Shown piece by piece: positions 53,367 to 62,957 of a stretch of DNA of 64,000 nucleotides. The notes under the pieces are model-generated. The model made no database searches, had not been told where the DNA came from, and saw nothing but the letters and a program-made list of their open reading frames with translations. A program made the translations under genes and the position numbers. The stretch comes from Cytophagales bacterium (GTDB lineage Bacteria; Bacteroidota; Bacteroidia; Cytophagales; Microscillaceae), in the NCBI GenBank assembly GCA_004293905.1, contig RDZE01000016.1, positions 62,001-126,000 on the forward strand. The letters are read 5' to 3'. The stretch's first letter is position 1, and the number at the start of each line of letters is the position of its first letter.

Positions 53367-53786
53367 TTAATCTATAGTCGCAATTACTTTCAGTTCTATG
53401 GCTATAGGTGTAGGGAGTGCATTGATTTCGAGCGTAGTGCGGCAGGGTTGGTTCTCCTTAAAATACTCGGCATAAATAGCATTGTACGTACTAAAATCGT
53501 CTTTCATATTGGTCAAAAAAACCGTTACATCTACGATTTTATCCCAACTACTGCCAGCATCTTCTAAAATATAGCGAATATTTTTGAAAACAGAGTGGCA
53601 TTGTGTAGCAATGTCATAACTCACAATATTACCTTGCTCATCGAGCTCTACGCCCGGAATTTTTTTGCTACCTCTCTCTCGGGGACCTACGCCCGATAAA
53701 AATAACAAATTACCTACGCGGCGCGCATGTGGATACAAACCCACCGGCTCGGGTGCCTTAGAAGAATGAATAAAATCGTTGCTCAT
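53367..53786 (-). CDS. RidA-family (YjgF/YER057c/UK114) enamine/imine deaminase
   Basis: 139 residues, the family size. PHARRVGNLLFLSGVGP at the start, FKNIRYILEDAGSSWDKIVDVTVFL in the middle, and the active-site Arg in QPCRTTLEINALPTPI. RidA hydrolyses reactive 2-aminoacrylate; the family is broad, and the length with the insert ERGSKKIPGVELDEQGN fits an AmnD-like subgroup. It is read away from dnaN. Confidence 0.88.
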   Translation of the reverse strand: MSNDFIHSSKAPEPVGLYPHARRVGNLLFLSGVGPRERGSKKIPGVELDEQGNIVSYDIATQCHSVFKNIRYILEDAGSSWDKIVDVTVFLTNMKDDFSTYNAIYAEYFKENQPCRTTLEINALPTPIAIELKVIATID

Positions 53787-53835
53787 AGTTGTAAAAAAAA
53801 ATAATAAATGAAACCAAAAAAATAAAAAAAATTCT

Positions 53836-53852
53836 TAATTTTGTCAAAGATA
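53836..53852. promoter_or_regulatory. Back-to-back -7 elements between dnaN and the RidA gene
   Basis: TAATTTTG on the plus strand (53836-53843) lies one base from TATCTTTG on the minus strand (53845-53852). Each has a plausible distance to its gene (about 36 and 60 bases), but I find no convincing -33 partner for either, so only half-promoters are supported. Confidence 0.35.
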
Positions 53853-53884
53853 AAAAATGGTAGATAAAATAAAAAAAGCACCTC

Positions 53885-55024
53885 ATGAAATTTATAATCT
53901 CCTCGGCTGTTCTTCAAAAACAATTGTCAGCCATTAGCGGTGTCATAGCTTCAAATCCTATGATTCCCATTTTAGAAAACTTCTTGTTCAAAATAGAGAA
54001 AGGAACGCTCACTGTTTCCGCCTCCGATTTGAATGTTTCCATGACCTTAGAGCTATCAGTAGAAGCAGATGACGACACGGCAATTGCCATTCCTGCTAAA
54101 ATACTCCTCGATACGCTCAAATCATTGCCCGAACAACCCATTACCTTCAGCATCAATGAAGAAAATACGACCGTAGAAATTACCTCTTACAGTGGTCGCT
54201 ACAAACTCACTTGCGAAAAGGCTGATGATTTCCCCAAAATGCCCAACCCCGAAAAAAGCATTGCAAATACTACCATAGAATCGGCAGTATTGGCAAAAGC
54301 CCTTAATACCACTCTTTTTGCCGTAGGCACAGATGAAGTCCGCCCCGCTATGACAGGCGTGCATATTGACATTAGTGATAAATCTACCGTTTTTGTAGCA
54401 ACTGATGGGCACAAACTTATCAAATACCAAAGAGAAGATGTAGTATTGCAAGGAGGCGAAAACAAACCCGTGATTGTTCCTAAAAAAGCACTCAGTTTGG
54501 TAAAAGCATTCTTACCAACTGACAGTACAGATGTAAAAATTGAATTTTCAGAAACACACGCCTTTTTTACAGCTAATAACATATCTCTATCAAGCCGATT
54601 GATTGATGAAAACTTCCCTGATTATGAAAATGCAATCCCATTGGGCAATTCCAATAAATTACAATACGACAGAGTGGAAATGCTCAATGCCCTGAAAAGG
54701 TTAGATATTTATACTAACAAATCTACGCACCAAATCCGATTGAAATTAGTGCCCGACCAAGCAGTACTTTCTATCTTTGCCGAAGATTTAGACTTCTCAA
54801 ACGAAGCCAATGAAAATGTAAATGCAACCTACGAAGGCGAAGACATGGAAATAGGCTTTAATGCACGTTTTCTGATAGAAATGCTTTCTACTTTAGATGC
54901 CACACGTTTAGATATGACATTTTCTATTCCTTCGCGCGCTTCTATCATATTACCTCAGGAAAATTTGCCTAATGAGCATATCTTAATGTTAGTAATGCCT
55001 GTAATGCTCAATACTTACGCCTAA
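53885..55024 (+). CDS. dnaN: DNA polymerase III beta subunit (sliding clamp)
   Basis: 379 residues, three clamp domains. Typical segments: MKFIISSAVLQKQLSAISGV, SGRYKLTCEKADDFPKMP, VGTDEVRPAMTGVHIDI, ATDGHKL, and the C-terminal LVMPVMLNTYA corresponding to the M-P-M-R end of the family. Forms the ring that tethers the polymerase to DNA. In many bacteria it is next to dnaA; dnaA is not here, as often in Bacteroidota. Followed by a strong terminator. Confidence 0.96.
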   Translation: MKFIISSAVLQKQLSAISGVIASNPMIPILENFLFKIEKGTLTVSASDLNVSMTLELSVEADDDTAIAIPAKILLDTLKSLPEQPITFSINEENTTVEITSYSGRYKLTCEKADDFPKMPNPEKSIANTTIESAVLAKALNTTLFAVGTDEVRPAMTGVHIDISDKSTVFVATDGHKLIKYQREDVVLQGGENKPVIVPKKALSLVKAFLPTDSTDVKIEFSETHAFFTANNISLSSRLIDENFPDYENAIPLGNSNKLQYDRVEMLNALKRLDIYTNKSTHQIRLKLVPDQAVLSIFAEDLDFSNEANENVNATYEGEDMEIGFNARFLIEMLSTLDATRLDMTFSIPSRASIILPQENLPNEHILMLVMPVMLNTYA

Positions 55025-55043
55025 GATTATATCTGAAAAAATG

Positions 55044-55085
55044 AAAAAAAGACTGATTTTTGTTTAAAAGTCAGTCTTTTTTTTT
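55044..55085. terminator. Terminator between dnaN and the LpxH-type gene
   Basis: AAAAAAAGACTGA (55044-55056) pairs with TCAGTCTTTTTTTTT (55071-55085), 14-base loop, T-run on one side and A-run on the other, so it serves both convergent genes. Confidence 0.8.
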
Positions 55086-55087
55086 CG

Positions 55088-55900
55088 TTAAGATTTTTTA
55101 AAATACTTCAATTCTACCGTTTTCGCGCTCATTTCTGCAAAACTATAGCTCTTAAACCACTCACCTAAATTGATATACTGACTGTTTTCGCTTAAGTTTA
55201 AATCTAAAGGCAAATGCCGATGCCCAAAAATATAATAATCGTGATGCGCCTGTTGTTCTACTTTTTTTGAATACTGATAAAGCCATTCTTGCGCTTCCCC
55301 CTTAAAAACATCTTCTTCTTTTTTGGCATTAGTAGCCCTGCTATGCGAAGACCAAAAGCGCGCCAGACCAATGCCTATGTCGGGGTGTAGGCTTCTGAAA
55401 AGCCACTGCAAAAAAGGGTTTCTGAATACTTTTTTGAGAAATTTATAGGTATAATCGCCCGGTCCTAAACCGTCACCATGCCCTATGTAGATTTTTTTTT
55501 GGTTGATTTGCCAAACTTCACAATCATAAAAAACAGGAATCCCCATTTCTTCCGCAAAATAATCCCACATCCACATATCGTGATTGCCTCCAAAAAACGC
55601 AATAGGAATGTTGCTATCTGCCCACTCTGCCACTTTTCCCAAAAAACGGGTATATCCTTTGGGTACGGCTTGACGGTATTCATACCAAAAATCAAAAATA
55701 TCGCCTACTAAAAAAAGTGCGTCTGCTTCGTGCTTAATGCTATCGAGCCACTCTATGATGATGAGCTCTCGTTCGCGACTTTTGGCAAGCGGATACGAAC
55801 CCAAATGAAAATCGGAGGCAAAAAAGATTTTTTTCCCCTCAGCAAGTTGCCAATTCTGAAAGCGTGCCCGAAATTGTGCTTGTAAATCTCTATTCTTCAT
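55088..55900 (-). CDS. UDP-2,3-diacylglucosamine diphosphatase-like metallophosphatase (LpxH type)
   Basis: 270 residues. All five calcineurin-fold metal motifs are present: DFHLG (Asp30, His32), GDIFDFW, GGNHDMW, GHGDGLG and GHRHLP. Length and the FLVGDIFDFWYEY segment fit the LpxH branch (lipid A synthesis, cleaving UDP-2,3-diacylglucosamine). Its ATG overlaps the LUD gene end by 11 bases, hence cotranscription. Confidence 0.85.
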   Translation of the reverse strand: MKNRDLQAQFRARFQNWQLAEGKKIFFASDFHLGSYPLAKSRERELIIIEWLDSIKHEADALFLVGDIFDFWYEYRQAVPKGYTRFLGKVAEWADSNIPIAFFGGNHDMWMWDYFAEEMGIPVFYDCEVWQINQKKIYIGHGDGLGPGDYTYKFLKKVFRNPFLQWLFRSLHPDIGIGLARFWSSHSRATNAKKEEDVFKGEAQEWLYQYSKKVEQQAHHDYYIFGHRHLPLDLNLSENSQYINLGEWFKSYSFAEMSAKTVELKYFKKS

Positions 55901-56528
55901 CTATCAAAAAGAGCATAAGTTCTTTAGGCCCGTGCGCCCCCAATACTAAGGTTTTTTCTATGTCAGCAGTTTGGCTCGGACCCGTAATGAGCGAAAGCAT
56001 AGAAGGAAATTGGTGTTTGTATTTCTGTTGCACATACGTTAAGCCATCTTCTATGTCATAAACCAACTGTTTGGTGAAAGCAACTACAATGTGCGCATGC
56101 GGAAATACTGTGAGCCGCCGCCCTGCCAATTGCGAAGACGAAACCAAAATACTACCTGTACGCGCAACGAGGGCTTCGCAAAGTGTGATACCTACATCGG
56201 CTTGTTCTGTAAAAAGTTTATCATTGTCGATAAAATTGATAGGTAACACTGACAATAACTGTTGCAAATAGGTTTCCCAAACATAAAAATTAAGCGTGCT
56301 TTTTTCTTCTAATACCAACTTCATTTTTCCCAAAAAATCTTCTAAATTTTCGCAGTAAATGAAAGTAGTAGTGGCTTTTGTAAAGTTTTCGGCAAATAAA
56401 ACATCTAAAAATGTTTCATCTTTTTGCTTAAAAACAGGTTTTTTGAAGTCAGGCTTCATCACAGGGTTATCGGTAGGTTTTTGCAAGGCTTTTTCTATGC
56501 GTGCCAATATTTGTTCGCGAGCTGTCAT
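55890..56528 (-). CDS. LUD-domain protein (LutC/YkgG type)
   Basis: 212 residues. The LUD (lactate utilisation) domain covers about 90-205: VGITLCEALVARTGSILV, AGRRLTVFPHAHIVV and SLITGPSQTADIEKTLVLGAHGPKEL, the last a strong signature. LutC homologues take part in lactate oxidation with LutA and LutB; neither is adjacent, so an independent role is possible. A TACCTTTG box lies on the minus strand at 56567-56574 without a -33 partner. Confidence 0.88.
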   Translation of the reverse strand: MTAREQILARIEKALQKPTDNPVMKPDFKKPVFKQKDETFLDVLFAENFTKATTTFIYCENLEDFLGKMKLVLEEKSTLNFYVWETYLQQLLSVLPINFIDNDKLFTEQADVGITLCEALVARTGSILVSSSQLAGRRLTVFPHAHIVVAFTKQLVYDIEDGLTYVQQKYKHQFPSMLSLITGPSQTADIEKTLVLGAHGPKELMLFLIDEE

Positions 56529-56678
56529 AGTTTTTTGAGGTACTGAAAGTAAAACATTAGAGAGAACAAAGGTAGGAGTTTTTTTACTCTATATTCTATA
56601 GTCATTCGAAAATTGTATATTTTTTTCTAAAATGTTATTAAAATATTTATATTTGTTGTAGGAAAGAACAATACTATT

Positions 56679-59600
56679 ATGCATCATAAAGATAAAGCAA
56701 AAGAAATAATTATACAGCTTGTAGAGCGATTTCGCGAAAATGTAGAAAATTATAAGAAAAACAATTACAATGAAGCTCAAACGCGTATAGATTTTATCAA
56801 TCCTTTTTTTGAAGCCTTAGGTTGGGATATTAATAATAGTGCAGGTGCTGCCGAAAGTTACCGCGAAGTAGTTCATGAAGATAGAATAAAAATAGAAGGG
56901 AAAACCAAAGCCCCTGATTATTGCTTTACGCTCAAGGGCAGTCGGAAATTTTTTTTAGAAGCCAAAAAGCCTAAAATATTCATTAAAGAAGAAATGGAAC
57001 CTGCTTTCCAAGTACGGCGTTATGGCTGGAGTGCCAAATTACCACTTTCTATCATTACAGATTTTGAAGAATTTTCTATTTATGACTGCACTAAAAAGCC
57101 TAAAAACACCGATAGTGCGCGTATAGCACGCCTCAAATACATTCATTATACAGAGTATGAAAAAGAATTCGATTTTATTTGGAATCTGTTTTCTAAAGAA
57201 GCTGTAATCAATGGGAGTATAGAAAATTTTATCGCATCAGATAAAAGCCAAAAAGGGACAGACAGCGTAGATACCGATTTTTTAGCCTCACTCGACCAGT
57301 GGCGCGACTATTTGGCAAAAGCCATTCTTACGGGTAATAAAAAATTAGATGAAGAACAACTCAATTTTGTATTGCAAAGAACCCTTGACCGTATCATTTT
57401 TCTACGTATTTGTGAAGATAGAGGTGTAGAACGTTACGGAAAAATGCGCGAAATGCTCAAAGGACAAGTGTATCAAAACTTATTTGATTATTTCCAAGAA
57501 GCCAATAATAAATATAACTCAGGACTCTTTGATTTTCAGAAAGATACACTTAGCAAAAATATACATATAGATAATAAAGTGCTCAAAAATATCATAGAAG
57601 ACCTCTATTACCCCAAAAGTCCCTATGAGTTTTCGGTAATCCCCGTGGAAATACTTGGCGATGCTTATGAGCAATTCTTAGGAAAAATTATCCGAATAAC
57701 GCCTAATCAAAGCATTAGGATAGAAGAAAAACCTGAAGTAAGGAAAGCAGGAGGCGTATATTATACACCACAATACATTGTAGAGTATATCGTAAGCCAA
57801 ACTGTAGGAAAAATGATAGAAGGAAAAACCCCTGAAGAAATTGCTACAATCAAAATTTGCGACCCCGCCTGCGGAAGTGGCTCATTCTTGTTGGGTGCTT
57901 ATAAATACCTCTTAGATTATCACCACGACTACTATACTCAACTAAAAAAGAAACCCAAAAACACACTCACTCCCGAAGGTAACCTTACAACTTCTATAAA
58001 AAAACAAATATTACTCAATAATATACATGGAGTAGATTTAGACATCAATGCCGTAGAAGTTACAAAACTTTCCTTGATGCTTAAGGCAATGGAAGGCGAA
58101 ACAGAAGCCTCCATAAAATCTATGATTTCTTTCTTTCACGAACGTGTATTGCCTACATTAGACGATAACATAAAAAGCGGAAACTCACTCATTGACATAG
58201 ATTTTTATGATGGACAAATAGACTTTTCACCACAAGAAGAGAAAAAAGTAAAACCATTTAATTGGCAAACCAAATTCCCTGAAATATTCAAACAAGGTGG
58301 TTTCGATATCGTCATTGGCAATCCGCCTTATGTAAAAATACAAACTATCAGTGAGAATCAACCCGTAGAAGTTTTGAAATATCTTAAACGAAAGTATTTA
58401 TCAGGAAAAAGTGGAAATTTCGACTTATATGTTGTTTTTACAGAAAAAGGCTATCAATTACTAAATCAAAATGGTTTAATGGGTTTTATTCAACCTCATA
58501 AATTTTTTCAAGCTGATTTTGGAGATGCAATTAGAAATTTTTTAGCATCTAAAAAAGCACTTCAAAAAGTAGTACACTTTGGTGCGGAACAAATATTTGG
58601 AAGTGCTACAACTTACACATGTTTATTATTTTTAAGTAGACAAGAAATGCAAACATTTGATTTTGAACAAGTAACCAAACCTTTAGATTGGGCTAAAAAT
58701 AAAAATATTAGTTATAATTATAAAATAGCACAGCCTAAAATAGGACAAAAATGGAATTTTGCCAATAGCGAAAAACAGAATATCTTAGATAAAATCTATC
58801 AACAACCACAAACATTAGGCGATATAACTAGAAAAATATTTGTTGGATTACAAACTAGTGCTGATAATATTTATGTCCTTAAGATTATTGAAGAAAGAGA
58901 AACTACATATTATTGTTATTCTGCTTCTTTAGAGCAAAATATAGAAATAGAAAAAAAACTTGTTAAGCCTTTTTTAATGGGTAAAGATGTGAAAAGGTAT
59001 GAAAAGCCAATTTTTAAAAATGTAGTTATATTCCCTTATACAATAGTAGATGGGAAAGCGGTACTTATGACACAAAAATACATAAAAGAAGTACATCCTA
59101 TGGGTTGGAAATATATTTTATCAAATAGAAAAAAATTAGAGAATAGAGAAAATGGAAAAATGAAGAATGAAAATTTCTACGCATATATATACCCAAAAAA
59201 TTTAGCAGAATTTGACTTTGCTAAAATCTCGACACCCTACTTGGCAAATCAACCAGAATTTACTTATGACAAGGAAAAATTATATCATACCACAAAAGTG
59301 TATAGTCTTGGATTTAAAGATGGATTAAAAGAAAATGAGAGGTATTTTTTAGGTATTTTAAATTCTAAAATATTCTGGTTCTTCATTAATAATATAAGTA
59401 GTGTGTTTAGAGGTGGTTATTTTGTTTTTGCCACTGAATTTATAAAACCTTTTCCTATAAAATTAATAGATTTTAAAAATAAAGATGAAAAAAAGTTGCA
59501 TGATGATATAGTTAAAAGTGTTGATATAATATTACAAAATAAAGAACGAATATTGTTAGAAACAAATATCGCTAATAAAGAACTGCTACAAGACCACATC

Positions 59601-59690
59601 AACTACTATGAATACCAAATAGACCAATACGTTTTTCAACTCTACCAACTCACCGAAGAAGAAATCCAAACTATCAACGAAAATACCTAA
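56679..59690 (+). CDS. Single-polypeptide type II restriction-modification enzyme (type IIG-like)
   Basis: 1003 residues. Order: an N-terminal nuclease domain with PD (79-80) and EAK (94-96) in the PD-x(n)-ExK arrangement; a helical connector (200-350); an adenine methyltransferase domain with motif I DPACGSG (395-401) and motif IV NPPY (548-551), then VVIGNPPYVK context; a target-recognition region of about 690-960. This fits restriction-modification proteins that cut and methylate with one chain and need no partner. The segment around 58370-59575 is more AT-rich than the flanks, suggesting that the recognition part was exchanged. A TATATTTG box (56648-56655) lies 24 bases before the ATG. 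Confidence 0.88.
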   Translation: MHHKDKAKEIIIQLVERFRENVENYKKNNYNEAQTRIDFINPFFEALGWDINNSAGAAESYREVVHEDRIKIEGKTKAPDYCFTLKGSRKFFLEAKKPKIFIKEEMEPAFQVRRYGWSAKLPLSIITDFEEFSIYDCTKKPKNTDSARIARLKYIHYTEYEKEFDFIWNLFSKEAVINGSIENFIASDKSQKGTDSVDTDFLASLDQWRDYLAKAILTGNKKLDEEQLNFVLQRTLDRIIFLRICEDRGVERYGKMREMLKGQVYQNLFDYFQEANNKYNSGLFDFQKDTLSKNIHIDNKVLKNIIEDLYYPKSPYEFSVIPVEILGDAYEQFLGKIIRITPNQSIRIEEKPEVRKAGGVYYTPQYIVEYIVSQTVGKMIEGKTPEEIATIKICDPACGSGSFLLGAYKYLLDYHHDYYTQLKKKPKNTLTPEGNLTTSIKKQILLNNIHGVDLDINAVEVTKLSLMLKAMEGETEASIKSMISFFHERVLPTLDDNIKSGNSLIDIDFYDGQIDFSPQEEKKVKPFNWQTKFPEIFKQGGFDIVIGNPPYVKIQTISENQPVEVLKYLKRKYLSGKSGNFDLYVVFTEKGYQLLNQNGLMGFIQPHKFFQADFGDAIRNFLASKKALQKVVHFGAEQIFGSATTYTCLLFLSRQEMQTFDFEQVTKPLDWAKNKNISYNYKIAQPKIGQKWNFANSEKQNILDKIYQQPQTLGDITRKIFVGLQTSADNIYVLKIIEERETTYYCYSASLEQNIEIEKKLVKPFLMGKDVKRYEKPIFKNVVIFPYTIVDGKAVLMTQKYIKEVHPMGWKYILSNRKKLENRENGKMKNENFYAYIYPKNLAEFDFAKISTPYLANQPEFTYDKEKLYHTTKVYSLGFKDGLKENERYFLGILNSKIFWFFINNISSVFRGGYFVFATEFIKPFPIKLIDFKNKDEKKLHDDIVKSVDIILQNKERILLETNIANKELLQDHINYYEYQIDQYVFQLYQLTEEEIQTINENT

Positions 59691-59693
59691 ACC

Positions 59694-60188
59694 TTGAACC
59701 TCACCGAAAAAATAACCCAAACCTTTGGCAATCAGTTGCGCGTGCGTGTAAGTGCGGTATGCTTCCAAGACAATGCCTTGCTACTCGTAAAACACCAAAT
59801 GCCCTCTGTAACACGCCCCTATTTGTGGGCACCACCGGGCGGAGGTATGCACTTCGGCGAAACCGTTAGCACTACTCTACAGCGCGAAATGAAAGAAGAA
59901 ACAGGTTTAGAGATAGCCATAGCACGTTTTTTATTCATCAACGAATACTTAGAACCTCCATTGCACGCCCTCGAACTCTTTTTTCATTGCCACATCACAG
60001 GAGGAACACTCATCACAGGCAATGACCCCGAAATGCAAACTGACCAGCAAATTATCAAAGAAGTCCAATTTCTCACCCTCGAAGCACTCCAAAAAGAACC
60101 TCCACTTGCTATCCATAGCCGCTTCCGAAATCTAAGTACTTGGGAAGCCATTTTTCAGAGCCAAACCTACTATGAAAGTAGAGATTGA
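59694..60188 (+). CDS. Nudix hydrolase
   Basis: 164 residues. The Nudix box GGGMHFGETVSTTLQREMKE continues into ETGLEI (G-x5-E-x7-R-E-U-x-E-E-x-G-U), residues about 49-72. It hydrolyses a nucleoside diphosphate linked to some other moiety; substrate unknown. It begins with TTG at 59694, three bases after the stop of the restriction enzyme; no ATG precedes the domain. Probably cotranscribed with it by read-through. Confidence 0.9.
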   Translation: MNLTEKITQTFGNQLRVRVSAVCFQDNALLLVKHQMPSVTRPYLWAPPGGGMHFGETVSTTLQREMKEETGLEIAIARFLFINEYLEPPLHALELFFHCHITGGTLITGNDPEMQTDQQIIKEVQFLTLEALQKEPPLAIHSRFRNLSTWEAIFQSQTYYESRD

Positions 60189-60309
60189 AAAAAAAACATC
60201 AAAATATTGTAAAATTTTGCGAAATTGAATTAAAATTGCAAAAAAAATATTAGTAGTTTTGCATATTAAAATTATAGTTATAGAGTCAACACTGAATATC
60301 TAAAATCTC

Positions 60310-60873
60310 ATGAAAACAAAAATCGCTACATACGCCTTAATACCCATCATTCTATTTCTCATTTATTCATTGGTAATGTCAGTAAAAGGACCCATCGATG
60401 AGCAAAACCGCATCAAAAAAACAGAAGATGCCATCATCGCCAAACTCAAAGTCATCAGAGAACTCCAAAATTCTTACTACGCCGCCAATAATAAGTACGC
60501 CGCCAAATGGTCAGAACTCCGCAACTTCGTCAATCAAGGTTATTTTTGGATTATTGACAAAAGAGAAAGAGATTTAGGCAATGGCAAAATCAGCCTTCGC
60601 ATAGATACATTGGGCAAAGTACCCGTGAAAGACTCCCTCAAAAATCTAATAGCAGGTTGGGACATCAACCGCATAGAGTACATTCCTTTGAATGAAGGCA
60701 ACAAACAATTCTCGCTATATGTAGGCAAAAAAGAAATCAGTGGTGTAAAAGTAGAAGTGATAGAAGTAAAAGATACTGACCCTATCAACCCTCTAAGAAA
60801 AGCGAAAAACAAAGAAAAAGCACTAAGAATCGGTTCAAAAGACGAAGCTACATTAGTAGGTAACTGGGAATAA
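60310..60873 (+). CDS. Membrane-anchored protein of unknown function
   Basis: 187 residues. One N-terminal hydrophobic helix (8-26, IPIILFLIYSLVMSV) and an amphipathic helix KTEDAIIAKLKVIRELQNSYYAANNKYAAKW, an arrangement recalling type II pseudopilins (helix, then a loop with conserved Tyr and Trp), but the prepilin cleavage site G-F-x4-E is missing. The remainder is hydrophilic. Followed immediately by the DUF3822 gene. A TAGTTTTG box (60254-60261) lies 49 bases upstream. Confidence 0.6.
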   Translation: MKTKIATYALIPIILFLIYSLVMSVKGPIDEQNRIKKTEDAIIAKLKVIRELQNSYYAANNKYAAKWSELRNFVNQGYFWIIDKRERDLGNGKISLRIDTLGKVPVKDSLKNLIAGWDINRIEYIPLNEGNKQFSLYVGKKEISGVKVEVIEVKDTDPINPLRKAKNKEKALRIGSKDEATLVGNWE

Positions 60874-60878
60874 AAACA

Positions 60879-61769
60879 TTGGAAACACAAGCAAATTTTT
60901 ACGAAGTAACTCTCCGTCTACAAAGCGAACGCTTTGACGTACAAACCTTAGATGAGTATCACCTTATCTTAAGTGTAGGGCGCGATGCATTTAAGGTTTG
61001 TATTTTAGATACCAACACCCATGAAATCATGCTCATAGAAGATTATGTCTTTTATGGCTCCCCCTCTATGACCGAAGTATTGAGCGTATTCAACAGTATT
61101 TATGATGCGCACTTATTTCTCAAAGCCAATTTCTGGAAAAAAATCTCCGTAATCATTCGCGATGAACCTTTTACACTTATCCCCAATGAATTTTTTGAAG
61201 AAGACCAATTAGGCAAATACCTCCGTTGGATAAGCCCTATCCCTACTACACACTTCGTATATACCTGCGAACAACCTACTATTGATGCTAAAGACGTTTT
61301 TTTAATCAACCAAGAACTGTTAGAATGGTTGCAAAACGTTGCTTATGCACAGAAAAAAGTGCATTTTTACCATCAATCCGCAACATTCATCGAAGGCATT
61401 ATGAATCAGCACCACTTAGGGCAACCCCTACAAGTGCACATACAAGTAGAAAAAAGCTACCTTTTGGTGGTAGTGAAGCGCAATAAAGTACTAGAATTTT
61501 GCAATATGTTTCATTATAAAACAGCGCAAGACTTTATCTACTTCATTTTACTTACCTTAGACGAACTACGCCTCGACCCCCAAAACTGCCAGATACTACT
61601 CTATGGCAATATCAAACAACAATCATCTATCTTTGACCTGCTTTATCGCTATACTAAAAATGTGCAGTTTGCCAAAGAACCCATCAAAAATCTACAAATA
61701 GGTCAAAATTTAGAAAAATTACCCCATTATCAATATTTCGACATACTCTCTGCCCACTATCTCTTATAA
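60879..61769 (+). CDS. DUF3822 family protein
   Basis: 296 residues. Matches the Bacteroidota DUF3822 family along its length (FEEDQLGKYLRWISPIPTTHFVY near the middle, VHIQVEKSYLLVVVKRNKV, QNCQILLYGNIKQQSSIF). The fold resembles an actin-like ATPase, but the function is unknown. It starts with TTG at 60879, five bases after the previous stop; no ATG in frame precedes the conserved part. Next come purK and purE. Confidence 0.8.
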   Translation: METQANFYEVTLRLQSERFDVQTLDEYHLILSVGRDAFKVCILDTNTHEIMLIEDYVFYGSPSMTEVLSVFNSIYDAHLFLKANFWKKISVIIRDEPFTLIPNEFFEEDQLGKYLRWISPIPTTHFVYTCEQPTIDAKDVFLINQELLEWLQNVAYAQKKVHFYHQSATFIEGIMNQHHLGQPLQVHIQVEKSYLLVVVKRNKVLEFCNMFHYKTAQDFIYFILLTLDELRLDPQNCQILLYGNIKQQSSIFDLLYRYTKNVQFAKEPIKNLQIGQNLEKLPHYQYFDILSAHYLL

Positions 61770-61793
61770 TACATTCCAAAAGAGCACCTTACA

Positions 61794-62924
61794 ATGAACG
61801 AGCAAGCCAAAATCGGGATATTAGGCGGAGGGCAGTTAGGACGCATGCTCCTACAACCTGCCATAGACCTCAACCTGCAACTACATTTTCTTGACCCCGA
61901 CCCCGAAGCCCCATGTGCATCATGCAGCCCCTTTTTTACGGTCGGAAAACTAACAGACTATGACACTGTTTATCAATTTGCGAAAAACTTAGACATCATC
62001 AGCATAGAAATAGAAAATGTAAACACAGAGGCACTTGCACAACTCACCAAAGAAGGAAAACAAGTTTACCCTCAACCCGAAATCATCAAAATAATACAAG
62101 ATAAAAGATTACAAAAACAATTTTATCAAAATCATCAAATTCCTACCTCTCCTTTTGTGCTCATAGACGAACCTGCTGCACTCGAACAATATAAAGATTG
62201 GTTGCCCGCAGTGCTCAAATTAGGAAAAGAAGGATATGATGGAAAAGGTGTGATGCTACTTCACAACGAACAAGACTTTAAAAGTGCTTTCGTTGCACCC
62301 TCTGTATTAGAACGAAAAATCGATATTGACAAAGAATTAGCAGTCATTGTAGCACGTAACCCACAAGGCGAAATACAGGCATTTCCTGCCGTAGAGATGG
62401 TTTTCAATCCTCGCTACAACCTCATAGACTACCAACTCAGCCCCGCACGCATTAGCGAAGCAACCGCCCAAAAAGCCCAACAGTTAGCCACCAAAGTCAT
62501 AGAAACCTTTGCAATGATAGGTATTTTAGCCATTGAAATGTTCCTTGACACTGAAGGCAATTTATGGGTCAATGAAGTAGCACCACGCCCCCATAACAGC
62601 GGACATCAAAGCATAGAAGCCAATTACACCTCTCAATTTGAACAACACCTCCGCGCCATCAACCACATGCCACTTGGCAACACCGACCTCCGCGAACAAG
62701 CTGCAATGGTCAATCTTATAGGAGAAGAAGGGTATCAGGGTATAGCACGCTATCAAGGTTGGGAAAAAATAAGCACGCTCAAAGGTGTGAAAATACATTT
62801 ATATGGAAAAAAATACACAAAACCAGGGCGAAAAATGGGGCATATCACAATTTTGGAAAATAATTTGCAGGCTTTAAAAGAAAAAGTGCAATACATCAAA
62901 GAAAATTTCAAAGTCATTGCTTAA
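61794..62924 (+). CDS. purK: N5-carboxyaminoimidazole ribonucleotide synthase
   Basis: 376 residues. An ATP-grasp enzyme: GILGGGQLGRMLLQ at the start, PAVLKLGKEGYDGKGV for ATP, and metal-binding WVNEVAPRPHNSGHQSIE. Carboxylates AIR to N5-CAIR with ATP and bicarbonate, in purine synthesis. Directly upstream of purE, which handles the product: the functional pair. ATG at 61794. Confidence 0.96.
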   Translation: MNEQAKIGILGGGQLGRMLLQPAIDLNLQLHFLDPDPEAPCASCSPFFTVGKLTDYDTVYQFAKNLDIISIEIENVNTEALAQLTKEGKQVYPQPEIIKIIQDKRLQKQFYQNHQIPTSPFVLIDEPAALEQYKDWLPAVLKLGKEGYDGKGVMLLHNEQDFKSAFVAPSVLERKIDIDKELAVIVARNPQGEIQAFPAVEMVFNPRYNLIDYQLSPARISEATAQKAQQLATKVIETFAMIGILAIEMFLDTEGNLWVNEVAPRPHNSGHQSIEANYTSQFEQHLRAINHMPLGNTDLREQAAMVNLIGEEGYQGIARYQGWEKISTLKGVKIHLYGKKYTKPGRKMGHITILENNLQALKEKVQYIKENFKVIA

Positions 62925-62957
62925 TAAATTCTCATTCAACATTAACATAAGATTACA

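Noticed and set aside
56679-59690. BREX PglX or type I HsdM/HsdS identity
   Set aside because: The N-terminal PD-ExK nuclease, the single chain and the lack of neighbouring brx, pglZ, hsdR or hsdS genes argue for a stand-alone type IIG-like enzyme.
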